From: an uncultured bacterium
GTDB lineage: Bacteria > Patescibacteriota > Minisyncoccia > Phycocordibacterales > UBA9973
Assembly (NCBI GenBank): GCA_937895515.1
Contig: CALAYS010000202.1
Location: 1 to 48,150, forward strand
Reading direction: 5' to 3'
Length of the DNA: 48,150 bases
Shown here: in pieces, positions 34,910-40,984 of the stretch
Layout of the letters: each line of letters starts with the position of its first letter
Position numbering within the stretch: position 1 is the stretch's first letter
Program-made: the position numbers and the translations under genes
The notes under the pieces: generated by a model
Told to the model about the DNA's origin: nothing
Databases searched by the model: none
What the model saw: the letters and a program-made list of their open reading frames with translations, nothing else

Positions 34910-35482
34910 TTATACTATCTCCTTGAACGGTAGGTATCCTAAATAAATTTTATCTGGATTTACGGCAACATTGTCATTAATAACAAGTTTATAATCCTGT
35001 TTCATCGTTTCAGATAAAAGATCGATTACTTCTGATACATCATCAACATCAATACCATATTTATCATCAACATGAGATGGAGCACCATCAAATCCTGTAC
35101 TTTTAAAAAACCATGTATCTTTAGCAATTTCAGTTGCCTCTGTTACGGTTTTAGCAACCACTAACATTTTATAATGGAATTCTTCGAATTGATCTTTTTT
35201 GTATCCACCCAAATTAATAAAAAATAATTTATTGGACTTTTGTGATTCACGCATATCTAAATCAAAATCTCTTTGGCAGGTAGTAACTTTATTATTATCA
35301 ACGGCAGTAACTTCTCTCCATGCATCAATGTGGATTTTACCTTCAGCTTCCGGCCAGAATTTATTAATTTCAGGGATTAAATCTTTTAAAGATTCTCCTA
35401 TCCCGAAAAATATGTCGTGTTGTTCTGTGTGTCGTCCTTTAGGCTTACAGCCCAAGAGAACCATGAATAATTTTTTTCTCAT
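34910..35482 (-). CDS. DUF1543 domain-containing protein
   Basis: 190 residues. The N-terminal half 'MVLLGCKPKGRHTEQHDIFFGIGESLKDL' and 'LFFINLGGYKKDQFEEFHYKMLVVA' fits the DUF1543 family; the second half looks like another copy of the same fold ('DDKYGIDVDDVSEVIDLL', 'IYLGYLPF'). The family has no established biochemical role. Monocistronic, with a terminator downstream. Confidence 0.7.
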   Translation of the reverse strand: MRKKLFMVLLGCKPKGRHTEQHDIFFGIGESLKDLIPEINKFWPEAEGKIHIDAWREVTAVDNNKVTTCQRDFDLDMRESQKSNKLFFINLGGYKKDQFEEFHYKMLVVAKTVTEATEIAKDTWFFKSTGFDGAPSHVDDKYGIDVDDVSEVIDLLSETMKQDYKLVINDNVAVNPDKIYLGYLPFKEIV

Positions 35483-35546
35483 TTTTAGATTTTTTATTAG
35501 TCTTTAATTTAATACAATAGTGTTATTAAGTCAATACCATTTTTAC

Positions 35547-35576
35547 TTGCGTGTTATAAAACCCTTGCGGTATAAT
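35547..35576 (+). promoter_or_regulatory. Promoter of HU gene
   Basis: TATAAT at 35571-35576 with TTGCGT 18 bases upstream. The leader of about 65 bases is unusually long for this window and contains the GC-rich 'gtcgcaggcggtcgac' (35598-35613), so the mRNA may be controlled through its 5' end. Confidence 0.6.
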
Positions 35577-35643
35577 GTATACAAGTTGCTCTTTCCCTTG
35601 TCGCAGGCGGTCGACTTTTTAATAGTTCAATGTAATACAATTT

Positions 35644-35919
35644 ATGAACAAGCAAGCACTTGCTGATTTCGTTAATGCACGCATTGGTGGTACAAAAGTA
35701 GCTTCAGAAGAGCTAGTAAATGCTATCATCGAAGAAATTGTTAGCACTCTTAAAAAGGGTGATGAAGTTTCTATTGCAGGGTTAGGTATCTTTTCTGTAA
35801 AAGATCGCCCAGCTCGTATGGCACGAAATCCAAAGACTGGTGAAAGCGTTAAAGTCGCTAAAACACGCGTTCCAAAGTTTCGAGCTGCAAAAGCTCTAAA
35901 GGACGCTGTTGCAAAATAG
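35644..35919 (+). CDS. hup: HU-family DNA-binding protein
   Basis: 91 residues, the standard HU length. Features: 'MNKQALADFVNARIGGTK', 'KGDEVSIAGLGIFSVKDRPARMARNPKTGESVKV' (beta arm with the intercalating-proline region RNPKTGE) and 'VPKFRAAKALKDAVAK'. It is a dimeric, non-sequence-specific nucleoid protein that bends DNA. It has its own promoter with a long leader and its own terminator, as expected for an abundant protein. Confidence 0.95.
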   Translation: MNKQALADFVNARIGGTKVASEELVNAIIEEIVSTLKKGDEVSIAGLGIFSVKDRPARMARNPKTGESVKVAKTRVPKFRAAKALKDAVAK

Positions 35920-35966
35920 TCTTTTATTTTAAAAAGTATTTTGGACCTCTATCCCAAAATATTTAA

Positions 35967-36005
35967 AACAAAAACCTCTACCACACCATGGCAGGGGTTT
36001 TTGTT
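35967..36005 (+). terminator. Terminator of HU gene
   Basis: AACAAAAACCTC / GGGGTTTTTGTT hairpin with a T-rich right arm. Confidence 0.7.
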
Positions 36006-36088
36006 TACTATTCTCTTTTTAAAAATAAAAAACATCCGGGGTTAAATCGGATGTTGGGTTGCCAACGGCATCGGTTACTGTTGTTCAC

Positions 36089-36277
36089 CTATCCTGTTGG
36101 GCTTTTTTGTTGATTGTATTCGTATACCATTAGTATGGCTGATGCAAAGAATATAAATCCAAAGCATCCAAATACTACTTTAAAAGTTTCATAAGCCTCG
36201 GGCGTTACTCCTCCTAAAAAATAGCTAACCAATAATAATATACAAACCAATGCTGAAGCTGCTACTAGTTTCCACAT
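36089..36277 (-). CDS. Small two-helix membrane protein
   Basis: 62 residues: two hydrophobic helices (about 3-22 and 31-52) and a polar C-terminus (EYNQQKSPTG). No family recognised. No competing ORF occupies the region, and the composition is typical of a small membrane protein. Its role is unknown. Confidence 0.5.
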   Translation of the reverse strand: MWKLVAASALVCILLLVSYFLGGVTPEAYETFKVVFGCFGFIFFASAILMVYEYNQQKSPTG

Positions 36278-36346
36278 AGTTTTCGTGTAAAGAGCAATTT
36301 GTTTTTACAGTGATATTTGTTATATGTATCTTATTTAATATTATTT

Positions 36347-36628
36347 TTAATAAAAGATCCGAAAAATTAAATAAAATACAATTATTAAGCAAATAAAAAA
36401 GAATGTAAGGCCAATTCTTCTTGGGCTAGTTAAATATTTTCCAAGCGCAAATATTCCAAAAGCAGTAAATAATAATACATAGGAATAAGTAGCGTTTAAA
36501 GGTTCACTAGTGGAATTTTTGTATCTATAATAGAATGACCCAATAATAAGTGCTAACCAGCAAATCATTGAAATTGTTATTACAGTTCTCTGTATTTTTG
36601 GATTGATTATAATAGTTTTATTTTTCAT
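36347..36628 (-). CDS. Small three-helix membrane protein
   Basis: 93 residues with a basic N-terminus and three hydrophobic helices (about 14-34, 47-61, 71-91). Function unknown. It lies in a run of small minus-strand genes without clear promoters. Confidence 0.55.
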   Translation of the reverse strand: MKNKTIIINPKIQRTVITISMICWLALIIGSFYYRYKNSTSEPLNATYSYVLLFTAFGIFALGKYLTSPRRIGLTFFFICLIIVFYLIFRIFY

Positions 36629-36639
36629 TTTCTTAAGAA

Positions 36640-36786
36640 CTAATAGTTGTTTTTGTTTTTACGGTTGTACTTTGTTTTATCTTTATGGAAATGTGTTCCA
36701 CTTTTTGCATTTTTAAAAATGTTTCTGGAAGTTTGTTTACCTTCTTTAACATGATCAATTTTGAATGTTATTTTTATCTTTTTCAT
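36640..36786 (-). CDS. Very small basic protein (48 residues)
   Basis: A short open frame I read by hand, ATG at 36784-36786 and stop TAG at 36640. It starts MKKIKITFKIDHVKEGKQTS and ends FHKDKTKYNRKNKNNY. It has nearly one Lys/Arg/His per three residues, so it could bind nucleic acid. No other gene occupies the space, and a strong 16-bp hairpin sits 10 bases before its ATG. I do not recognise a family. Confidence 0.5.
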   Translation of the reverse strand: MKKIKITFKIDHVKEGKQTSRNIFKNAKSGTHFHKDKTKYNRKNKNNY

Positions 36787-36795
36787 AATTAATAA

Positions 36796-36837
36796 TGGGA
36801 AGGATGCCTCTAATGCCTATAAGAGACATCTTTCCCA
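36796..36837 (-). promoter_or_regulatory. Hairpin upstream of the small basic protein gene
   Basis: Arms TGGGAAGGATGCCTCT and AGAGACATCTTTCCCA pair over 16 positions with one mismatch around a 10-base loop. There is no T tract on the minus strand, so it is more likely a leader structure than a terminator. Confidence 0.55.
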
Positions 36838-36899
36838 CTATCAATCAATTGTTTCATATTTTAAAACCACAAATAATTACTTGTGATCTTAAAAATTGA

Positions 36900-36921
36900 G
36901 AGGACTTTTTTAAGAGTCCTC
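36900..36921 (-). terminator. Terminator-like hairpin after the 115-residue protein gene
   Basis: GAGGACT / AGTCCTC stem just beyond the stop codon at 36928, followed on the minus strand by CTCAATTTTT. Confidence 0.65.
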
Positions 36922-36927
36922 ATAATT

Positions 36928-37275
36928 TTATCTGAAAGGATTTTCAGGATTTTCTAAACCTCTACCAATAGCTTCTAATAAGCCATCAATATCGTTCATT
37001 AAAAATCTCTCCTCGTTACCCTCAACAGGATATACTTCCCAGTAAGGTTCGCCAACACAGCTAAGATGATCATAGCAATCAAGATAAATGCTCAAAAGAA
37101 CATTTTCTTTTTTTACTTTAAACCAAATAACTGCTCCATGTAATGGGGGTACAATTCTCACTTCCCAATCGGAAGGAAAATTAATGAAAGGGATTTTGTC
37201 CCACCATTTTGTGTGCTCCATTAAATAACTGGCTTCTTCAGATAATTTTTTTCGGTCGTCTACTAGATTTTTCAT
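36928..37275 (-). CDS. Conserved-looking hypothetical protein, 115 residues
   Basis: Soluble, no signal peptide. A tryptophan-rich middle ('HTKWWDKIPFINFPSDWEVRIVPPLHGAVIWFKVKKENVLLSIYL' region) is followed by 'EPYWEVYPVEGNEERFLMNDIDGLLEAIGRGLENP'. The alternating beta-strand pattern looks like a small alpha/beta domain. No family recognised. Confidence 0.65.
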   Translation of the reverse strand: MKNLVDDRKKLSEEASYLMEHTKWWDKIPFINFPSDWEVRIVPPLHGAVIWFKVKKENVLLSIYLDCYDHLSCVGEPYWEVYPVEGNEERFLMNDIDGLLEAIGRGLENPENPFR

Positions 37276-37608
37276 GATTTTTAGGTTTTTTATTTCTGTT
37301 TAAAATCTAAAATCAAATTGTTTTGTAAATTGTTTTGTTAAACCATTTCCAAATCATTACTCTATCTAAACAAAGACCAATATTTTTTAATTAATTGAAC
37401 ATGCTAATTTTTAAAGTCCCTACTTTTATTACTTATGTGGACTTGATTAATCACAATATAGCATTAAGTTAATTGAATGTCAATAGATATGACAAGTATT
37501 TTGAATAGATAGTTTCCATTTTAGCTTAAATATATTGATTTTTATAGATTTTTTATATATTTGTCAAAAATATTTGTCATTTTAAATACATTATGATATT
37601 ATTTATTT
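37276..37608. promoter_or_regulatory. AT-rich intergenic region with TGTCA half-sites and TrmB-gene promoter
   Basis: A 333-base gap without ORF. It holds TGTCAATAGATATGACA (37478-37494, an inverted repeat of TGTCA) and two direct TTTGTCA copies (37560-37566 and 37573-37579). The promoter is TTGTCA (37574-37579), 17-base spacer, TATTAT (37597-37602, extended by TGA), ending 6 bases before ATG 37609. The TGTCA repeats overlap the -35 box, so they are good candidates for operator sites, perhaps for the regulator itself. Confidence 0.65.
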
Positions 37609-38391
37609 ATGATACAAATCCCCCAAGAAATTAAAGATACTTTTAAAGAAATTGGTCTGGGTATAGCCGAACAACAGGTGTATATGCTTCTTTTGCAAAA
37701 AGGTATGCTAAGTATTCAAGAAATTTCTAATCAACTTAAATTCCCTCGTTCATCGGTTCATCTTGCATGTGAAGAATTATTAAAAATGGGGGTTGTAAAA
37801 GTTTCTGTAAATGGTAAACGCCGTAGTTTTTATGTAGAAAACCCAAAAAGTATTGAAAACTTTATCGAATTCAAAGAAAATGATTTAAAATCTAAAAAAT
37901 TGTCTCTTAATTCTATTTTACCTAGGTTAACTGCAATGTATGCAATATCTCAAGACAATGAGCCCATAGATATAAATGAATTACAAGGTGAAGAGGGTTT
38001 TATTAAGGTATTCTATTCTTCTTTAGATCAACCCAAAGGCAGCGAAGTTCTTCGTTTTGGCGGTGATCCTACTTTTTTTACGGTGGGCCGGGATCAATTA
38101 AAGAAGTATAGAGAAGAACGTATAAAGAAAAATATATTTACTCGTCTTTTACAACCCGAGTCCCCCGAATCTGATTTTGAAATAAAAGACGCTCGTTTTA
38201 AAATGCGAGAAGTTCGTGTATTAGATAAAGAATTATACAATCCTAAAATAAATGCATCTGTATGGGGTGATAATGTAGCTATAACAGTTTGGGACAAGGG
38301 ATTACATTCCATTATTATACGAAATAAAGCCATTGCTGGGTTTATGAAGCAATTATTTGAAATAGCTTGGGATAAGGCTAAAAAAGAATAG
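37609..38391 (+). CDS. TrmB-type transcriptional regulator
   Basis: 260 residues. The N-terminal winged helix (about 5-85: 'GIAEQQVYMLLLQKGMLSIQEISNQLKFPRSSVHLACEELLKMGVV', wing 'VKVSVNGKRRSFYVENP') matches the TrmB family. A short coiled coil leads into a C-terminal effector-like domain with a phospholipase-D-like flavour ('WGDNVAITVWDKGLHSIIIRNKAIAGFMKQLFE'), as in many TrmB-like regulators of CPR. Leaderless-type start with a full promoter. Target genes unknown; autoregulation through the upstream TGTCA repeats is plausible. Confidence 0.82.
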   Translation: MIQIPQEIKDTFKEIGLGIAEQQVYMLLLQKGMLSIQEISNQLKFPRSSVHLACEELLKMGVVKVSVNGKRRSFYVENPKSIENFIEFKENDLKSKKLSLNSILPRLTAMYAISQDNEPIDINELQGEEGFIKVFYSSLDQPKGSEVLRFGGDPTFFTVGRDQLKKYREERIKKNIFTRLLQPESPESDFEIKDARFKMREVRVLDKELYNPKINASVWGDNVAITVWDKGLHSIIIRNKAIAGFMKQLFEIAWDKAKKE

Positions 38392-38422
38392 TGAAATAGT
38401 TTACTTGATATCTTCCACTATA

Positions 38423-38450
38423 TAAAAATCCCCATTATTGGGGATTTTTA
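38423..38450 (+). terminator. Terminator of the TrmB-type gene
   Basis: TAAAAATCCCC / GGGGATTTTTA hairpin. Confidence 0.85.
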
Positions 38451-38460
38451 TAACGCTTTG

Positions 38461-38531
38461 TGCGGGATAAGAGAATCGAACTCTTGTATACTGCTTGGAA
38501 GGCAGTCATTCTACCACTAAATTAATCCCGC
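38461..38531 (-). tRNA. tRNA-Gly (anticodon UCC)
   Basis: A cloverleaf can be drawn: acceptor GCGGGAT/ATCCCGC, anticodon stem ACTGC/GCAGT with loop CTTCCAA (anticodon TCC), and T arm AAGAG-TTCGATT-CTCTT. Discriminator A; CCA is not encoded, consistent with the cca gene at 42159. Confidence 0.93.
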
Positions 38532-38573
38532 TTGTTTGTATATGTATCTTAGCACATTTTAAAAAATAAAAAA

Positions 38574-38600
38574 GGGCCAGCGAAATTCGCTGACCAATTG
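38574..38600 (-). terminator. Terminator of the ClpP-like gene
   Basis: GGTCAGCGAA / TTCGCTGGCC on the minus strand, followed by TTTTTT, just before the tRNA-Gly gene. Confidence 0.8.
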
Positions 38601-38622
38601 GTTGTTTTTGTATTTTTTGGTT

Positions 38623-39096
38623 TTACCATATTTCATGGACTATCCCATAATCTTTGGCTTCATAGGCTCTTAGAATTCGCCCTTTGCCATTATTTTCATT
38701 CATAAGCCTTAACGCTTTTTCAAGAGTAAGGTATGTCCTACTGCAGAAGTATTTAATAAGAAAAATCTCTGTTTCAGACAAATTAGGACTGATTTTTTTT
38801 GTAACTGGGTCAAAATGTCTATGAAGAAGGAATTTTGTCCTATGATGGGCAATTCTTTTTTCCCCTACTAAAAATAAGTATAAGCCCGAACTTTGAGCAT
38901 CATCTAACCCTATTGTTCTTTTGCATTTAGCTATTTCGTGATTCTGAATACATTCAACAATATTTTTTGTAGGGATGTCATATCCCCCTTTTACATTTAT
39001 TTGAAGTTCGTATTCTCGAACTCTTCCTAATCTTTTTATAAAATCTTGATGCGTATGGGTATCAATAAACCCTTCTATTTTGAATGTCGTTATCAT
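38623..39096 (-). CDS. ClpP/crotonase-fold-like protein, probably non-classical
   Basis: 157 residues. The segment 'LDDAQSSGLYLFLVGEKRIAHHRTKFLLHRHF' resembles the ClpP region around the nucleophile and active histidine (S-S-G-L-Y-L-F ... F-L-L-H). The C-terminus 'ILRAYEAKDYGIVHEIW' resembles the ClpP ending 'A.EA..YGIVD.I'. The N-terminal third is unlike ClpP. It could be a divergent membrane-free ClpP-class peptidase or a catalytically altered relative of clpP at 31347. Proposed from motif resemblance only. Confidence 0.5.
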   Translation of the reverse strand: MITTFKIEGFIDTHTHQDFIKRLGRVREYELQINVKGGYDIPTKNIVECIQNHEIAKCKRTIGLDDAQSSGLYLFLVGEKRIAHHRTKFLLHRHFDPVTKKISPNLSETEIFLIKYFCSRTYLTLEKALRLMNENNGKGRILRAYEAKDYGIVHEIW

Positions 39097-39101
39097 TTTT
39101 A

Positions 39102-39130
39102 TTGACTTTTGTGTTTGATTGGAGTATAAT
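39102..39130 (+). promoter_or_regulatory. Consensus promoter for small ORF at 39150
   Basis: TTGACT (39102-39107), 17-base spacer, TATAAT (39125-39130). The leader would be about 13 bases. Confidence 0.75.
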
Positions 39131-39149
39131 GTAACATATATTATTAATC

Positions 39150-39356
39150 ATGTCAAATATTATGTTAGAAGGACAAATAGTTCCAAAAATAGAAGAAAAA
39201 GTAAAACCCGAATCTCCGATTGATGAATCTAATCAAGGAATGATGGCTGCAGGTTCTGAAGGAGAAAGACGGGTTCGTACTGGTCCAGATGGTAACCCTA
39301 CTGGTGAATTAACTGATTCTGAATATAAACAATATTTAGAAAATTATAATAACTAA
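39150..39356 (+). CDS. Small hydrophilic acidic protein, 68 residues
   Basis: A highly polar protein, likely disordered, with 'EEKVKPESPIDESNQGMMAAGSEGERRV' and C-terminal 'GELTDSEYKQYLENYNN'. A strong promoter in front and a terminator 8 bases after the stop argue that it is a real transcription unit. Function unknown. Confidence 0.65.
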   Translation: MSNIMLEGQIVPKIEEKVKPESPIDESNQGMMAAGSEGERRVRTGPDGNPTGELTDSEYKQYLENYNN

Positions 39357-39363
39357 ATATTTA

Positions 39364-39401
39364 TACAAAAATCCCTCGATTAATCTCGAGGGATTTTTGT
39401 A
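39364..39401 (+). terminator. Terminator of the 68-residue protein gene
   Basis: TACAAAAATCCCTCGA / TCGAGGGATTTTTGTA hairpin; symmetric, so it may also stop the tRNA-Pro transcript from the other side. Confidence 0.85.
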
Positions 39402-39409
39402 TTTCTTTG

Positions 39410-39480
39410 TCGGGGTGCAGAGAATCGAACTCTGATCTCACGGTCCCAAACCGCGTATACTACCACTGTACTACACCCCG
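39410..39480 (-). tRNA. tRNA-Pro (anticodon UGG)
   Basis: Acceptor CGGGGTG/CACCCCG, D stem GTAC/GTAT, anticodon stem CGCGG/CCGTG with loop TTTGGGA (anticodon TGG), T arm CAGAG-TTCGATT-CTCTG. Discriminator A; no encoded CCA. Confidence 0.93.
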
Positions 39481-39518
39481 AATTTTAACTAACTACTGAA
39501 TAACTAATACCTGTATTT

Positions 39519-39610
39519 CCCAAACCGCGTATATTCCTGATTTCTTAAATGTTTAGGCATTTCTTGAAATCGCAATCCTTTAGGGCTACCACTGTACTAC
39601 ACCCCGAATT
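39519..39610 (-). pseudogene. Broken duplicate of the tRNA-Pro 5' half with a 52-base insertion
   Basis: 39586-39610 repeats the tRNA-Pro 5' end (from AATTCGGGGTG through the D loop), and 39519-39533 repeats the following D-stem/anticodon part (TATACGCGGTTTGGG). Between them lie 52 foreign bases (39534-39585) that can fold (GATTTC ... GAAATC and AAATG ... CATTT). The 3' half of the tRNA is absent, so it cannot be a working tRNA. Confidence 0.8.
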
Positions 39611-40165
39611 GTTTAAGCTTAACATAAACACTAAGTCTTTTCAATACTAAAATAGCTTAGCTTTAATCATACACGCATTACAGTAGCCTACATGTTTAAT
39701 GGATTAAAAAACTAAGTAATCAAGTATTGTAGTTAAATAATCACAAAAGCATATATTAAAATTAAGAAACCGTTTTATTTATCTTTTGAAAGTTCATATT
39801 TAATTTTACTAAATTTATTTAATTAATTATATTTATGTACCGAATTTATTTCTATCGGACATACAAAAGTCTATAAGACACTATAAAGGACAATCGTATC
39901 AGTTTGTGTCTTTTATAAAAACCATGTCTAATATATGTCCAATAGGGTGTTAAAAAGCCCTTATTTTATAATAAAAGTGGGGATAAGACTGGGGATTAGG
40001 GGCATAAGTCCCCTGTTTTCTAATAATTTTCTATAAGACAGTCTCAATTTCTAATAGACATTAATGTCCTTTATAGAAAAATAAGCTTATTTTATAAGGA
40101 TTTTATAACGGACATTATAATATAATAGATTTTACCTTTGAAAAGACCTTTAAAAGTCAATAAAG
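39611..40165. other. Gene-free AT-rich region with iteron-like repeats (candidate origin region)
   Basis: No ORF of note. From 39852 to 40114 there are about ten copies, on both strands, of a motif close to CTATAAGACA: 39852, 39871, 39881, 39907 (rev), 39925 (rev), 39936 (rev), 40031, 40051, 40065 (rev) and 40104. CTATAAAGGACA occurs exactly at 39881 and, inverted, at 40065. In the middle (39977-40013) lie three GGGG runs and a GGGG...CCCC hairpin. A perfect parS site follows at 40166. Long A/T runs flank the repeats. This looks like a replication/partition locus, but no dnaA, parA or parB gene is in the window. Confidence 0.5.
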
Positions 40166-40181
40166 TGTTTCACGTGAAACA
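40166..40181. promoter_or_regulatory. parS site (ParB-binding), perfect palindrome
   Basis: TGTTTCACGTGAAACA matches the conserved bacterial parS consensus TGTTNCACGTGAAACA exactly. ParB binds it and spreads to organise origin segregation. Confidence 0.8.
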
Positions 40182-40190
40182 CTTTGGGTA

Positions 40191-40206
40191 TGTTTCATAT
40201 GAAACA
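40191..40206. promoter_or_regulatory. parS-like palindrome
   Basis: TGTTTCATATGAAACA, a full palindrome differing from parS only in the central CACGTG (CATATG). Confidence 0.6.
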
Positions 40207-40219
40207 GGACTTATTTATC

Positions 40220-40294
40220 AAGACAATGAAACTTTTTTCAAAAGTCCTGCGCCAAAGTATCCTCGTAGGTTTTTCAAAAGTATTTCATTGTCTT
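40220..40294. repeat. Stem-loop repeat with CCTGCGCC core, copy 2
   Basis: Arms AAGACAATGAAA (40220-40231) and TTTCATTGTCTT (40283-40294) enclose CCTGCGCCAAAGTATCCTCG (40246-40265). The arms are unrelated in sequence to those of copy 1, apart from the TTTTTCAAAAG next to the core. Confidence 0.75.
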
Positions 40295-40296
40295 TT

Positions 40297-40312
40297 TGTT
40301 TCACATGAAACT
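40297..40312. promoter_or_regulatory. parS-like palindrome
   Basis: TGTTTCACATGAAACT, 14 of 16 positions as in the parS consensus. It overlaps the stop end of yraN. Confidence 0.55.
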
Positions 40313-40765
40313 TTATATTACTATATCCTTTATATGTTTTACGGTTCCAATACGATCCTTTTCGTTAATTTTTACTGTAATTAAATCAAATTGCCATTTT
40401 GGTTCATCAAATCTTCTAGTATTTGTTACACGTGGAACATTTAAGAGATATACTTGAATAACACGTGAGAGTCTTCGAAGTTTCATAGGATGTAAATTTT
40501 GTATAGGGTCGTAAGTTTCACTCTCTGACTCCAAGGCTTTGGTGGGCAAGTGTGTAACACTAACTTTAGTTTCATGTGAAACTATACTCTTAACCTCTAT
40601 AAAATGAATAACACTATTTTTTTTAGCTATTAAGTCTATTTCACCATATTTCTTTGTGTAGTTTTCTTCTAAAATAGAATAACCATGTTTCACGAGAAAC
40701 CTTTTAGCTAATTCTTCGCCTAGTTTACCAATTTTTTGCTTATCGGAAGTAAAAACCTTGGGCAT
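40313..40765 (-). CDS. yraN: YraN-family (UPF0102) endonuclease-fold protein
   Basis: A predicted nuclease-fold protein of unclear role, often linked with DNA repair or uptake. Start placed at ATG 40765 (MPKVFTSDKQKIGKLGEELA), since TATAAT ends 7 bases before it and the residues encoded further upstream come from repeat DNA. 150 residues. Motifs are 'GKLGEELAKRFLVKHGYSILEENY', 'GEIDLIAKKNSVIHFIEVKS' (E..D...EVK nuclease core) and 'WQFDLITVKI'. Between EVKS and the conserved 'P.QNLHPMKLRRLSRVI' lies an extra stretch (about THLPTKALESESET) that corresponds to a 40-base repeat plus a parS-like palindrome inserted in frame. Confidence 0.88.
   Translation of the reverse strand: MPKVFTSDKQKIGKLGEELAKRFLVKHGYSILEENYTKKYGEIDLIAKKNSVIHFIEVKSIVSHETKVSVTHLPTKALESESETYDPIQNLHPMKLRRLSRVIQVYLLNVPRVTNTRRFDEPKWQFDLITVKINEKDRIGTVKHIKDIVI
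40424..40439. promoter_or_regulatory. parS-like site inside yraN
   Basis: TGTTACACGTGGAACA keeps the CACGTG centre and both outer TGTT/AACA arms. It may be a chance match, because it lies in coding sequence. Confidence 0.4.
40515..40583. repeat. 40-base repeat plus parS-like palindrome, copy A (inside yraN)
   Basis: 40515-40554 matches 40884-40923 at 31 of 40 positions; eight of nine differences are transitions. It ends with AGTTTCATGTGAAACT (40568-40583), a parS-like palindrome. The repeat lies in frame in yraN. Confidence 0.7.
40686..40701. promoter_or_regulatory. parS-like site in 5' part of yraN
   Basis: TGTTTCACGAGAAACC, two differences from the parS consensus. Confidence 0.4.
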
Positions 40766-40794
40766 ATGTAAAATTATACTATAAAATATAAAAC

Positions 40795-40857
40795 AAAAAT
40801 ACCTCTTACTCAGCCCTGCGCCAAAGGATCCTCGGGCAGTTAATAATAGGTATTTTA
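40795..40857. repeat. Stem-loop repeat with CCTGCGCC core, copy 3
   Basis: Arms AAAATACCT (40796-40804) and AGGTATTTT (40848-40856), inner GCCC/GGGC, core CCTGCGCCAAAGGATCCTCG (40815-40834). It lies just upstream of yraN. Confidence 0.75.
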
Positions 40858-40868
40858 ATTTTATAATA

Positions 40869-40942
40869 CGTTTCATGTGAAACGTTTCACCCTCCGACAC
40901 TAAAGTTTTGGCGGGTAAGCGTGGCATGTTTCATGTGTAACA
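40869..40942. repeat. 40-base repeat flanked by parS-like palindromes, copy B
   Basis: CGTTTCATGTGAAACG (40869-40884), the 40-base block (40884-40923), then TGTTTCATGTGTAACA (40927-40942). The reverse strand has an open frame whose conceptual LPAKTLVSEGET resembles LPTKALESESET in yraN, so both copies keep the same phase. Confidence 0.7.
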
Positions 40943-40944
40943 TA

Positions 40945-40968
40945 AAAAACCCACATAAGTGGGTTATC
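40945..40968 (-). terminator. Terminator of the multi-helix membrane protein gene
   Basis: AACCCAC / GTGGGTT stem with TTTTTT on the minus strand. Confidence 0.75.
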
Positions 40969-40984
40969 GGGTTAAGATTATTTT

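Noticed and set aside
39534..39585. tRNA intron
   Set aside because: The 3' half of the tRNA is missing after the insert, and an intact tRNA-Pro lies next to it.
39977..40013. G-quadruplex in the candidate origin
   Set aside because: Only three GGGG runs lie on one strand; a canonical four-run motif is not complete.
40766..40927. 54 extra N-terminal codons of yraN
   Set aside because: They translate repeat and stem-loop DNA; the promoter and family alignment support the start at 40765.
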